Source: Chitinophagales bacterium (GTDB lineage: Bacteria; Bacteroidota; Bacteroidia; Chitinophagales; UBA2359). Taken from it: a DNA stretch of 5,115 bases. The translations under genes and the position numbers were made by a program. Shown here one piece after another: positions 5,096 to 5,115 of this stretch. The stretch is taken from positions 1 to 5,115 of the forward strand of contig JAHDDN010000156.1 of NCBI GenBank assembly GCA_020629335.1. The letters are read 5' to 3'. How positions within the stretch are numbered: position 1 is the stretch's first letter; each line of letters opens with the position of its first letter. The notes below the pieces were generated by a model. That model made no database searches. It saw only the letters and a program-made list of their open reading frames with translations, and was not told where the DNA came from.

Positions 5096-5115
5096 AATCG
5101 AAAAAGTATAGTAAT

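Larger units (their letters stand above)
4819..5115. other. Gene-free region upstream of the three-gene cluster
   Basis: No supported gene lies here. It should contain the promoter of the DinB-TANGO2-ATP-grasp cluster. TAACTTTA and TATGTTTA on the minus strand each match TAnnTTTG at 7 of 8 positions, but no TTG lies at the expected distance from either, so I do not call a promoter. The right part holds a pyrimidine-rich element (4991-5024) and the long form of the GGAAGCGA/AGGTATAGGT repeat (5048-5095). Confidence 0.5.

Noticed and set aside
5064..5114. A possible C-terminal gene end entering from the right on the minus strand (YFFDYLYLKDRFRK, then TAA)
   Set aside because: It has only 16 codons, and another frame is open longer over the same bases. 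The segment also matches an intergenic repeat, so it cannot be supported.

Overview
The window is AT-rich, uses short intergenic gaps without clear Shine-Dalgarno sites, and encodes protein types typical of Bacteroidota: a secreted repeat-type surface protein with a Sec signal, a small lipoprotein with a YCxC domain, an ATP-grasp enzyme with the NPAIDTGG/GESK signature, a TANGO2 (NRDE) protein and a DinB-like protein. The palindromic intergenic repeats and the GGGAT...AGCGG / AGCGGACAGCCC hairpin element fit the same phylum, possibly a Saprospiria-like lineage, although the order cannot be fixed from sequence alone. All five supported genes lie on the minus strand. I found no convincing plus-strand gene.

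Layout, from high to low coordinates along the direction of transcription. 4819-5115 has no gene and holds two repeat-like segments. 4818-2462 is a compact three-gene cluster: the DinB-like gene overlaps the TANGO2-family gene by 13 bp, and the ATP-grasp gene starts 36 bp after the TANGO2 stop. Two copies of a palindromic GGGCGCAC-N6-GTGCGCCC repeat sit at the TANGO2/ATP-grasp junction, and they encode the last residues and the stop codon of the TANGO2 protein. 1717-2461 is a 745-bp gene-free stretch. It contains a GC-richer, strongly self-complementary RNA-like element (2071-2213). This runs directly into a 22-bp perfect inverted repeat (2207-2280) whose loop carries a third copy of the palindromic repeat. 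1186-1716 is an Asn-rich lipoprotein with 9-residue tandem repeats. 944-1185 holds several short hairpins and a motif shared with the right end of the window. 1-943 is the N-terminal part of a secreted protein that continues beyond the left edge.

The DinB, TANGO2 and ATP-grasp genes are probably co-transcribed, and the first two probably translationally coupled, but their shared biochemical role is unknown. The two left-hand genes are envelope or exported proteins and look independent of that cluster. The most interesting material is non-coding: the long structured element, its mutually exclusive pairing with the neighbouring inverted repeat, and the mobile-looking palindromes that have altered a protein C-terminus.
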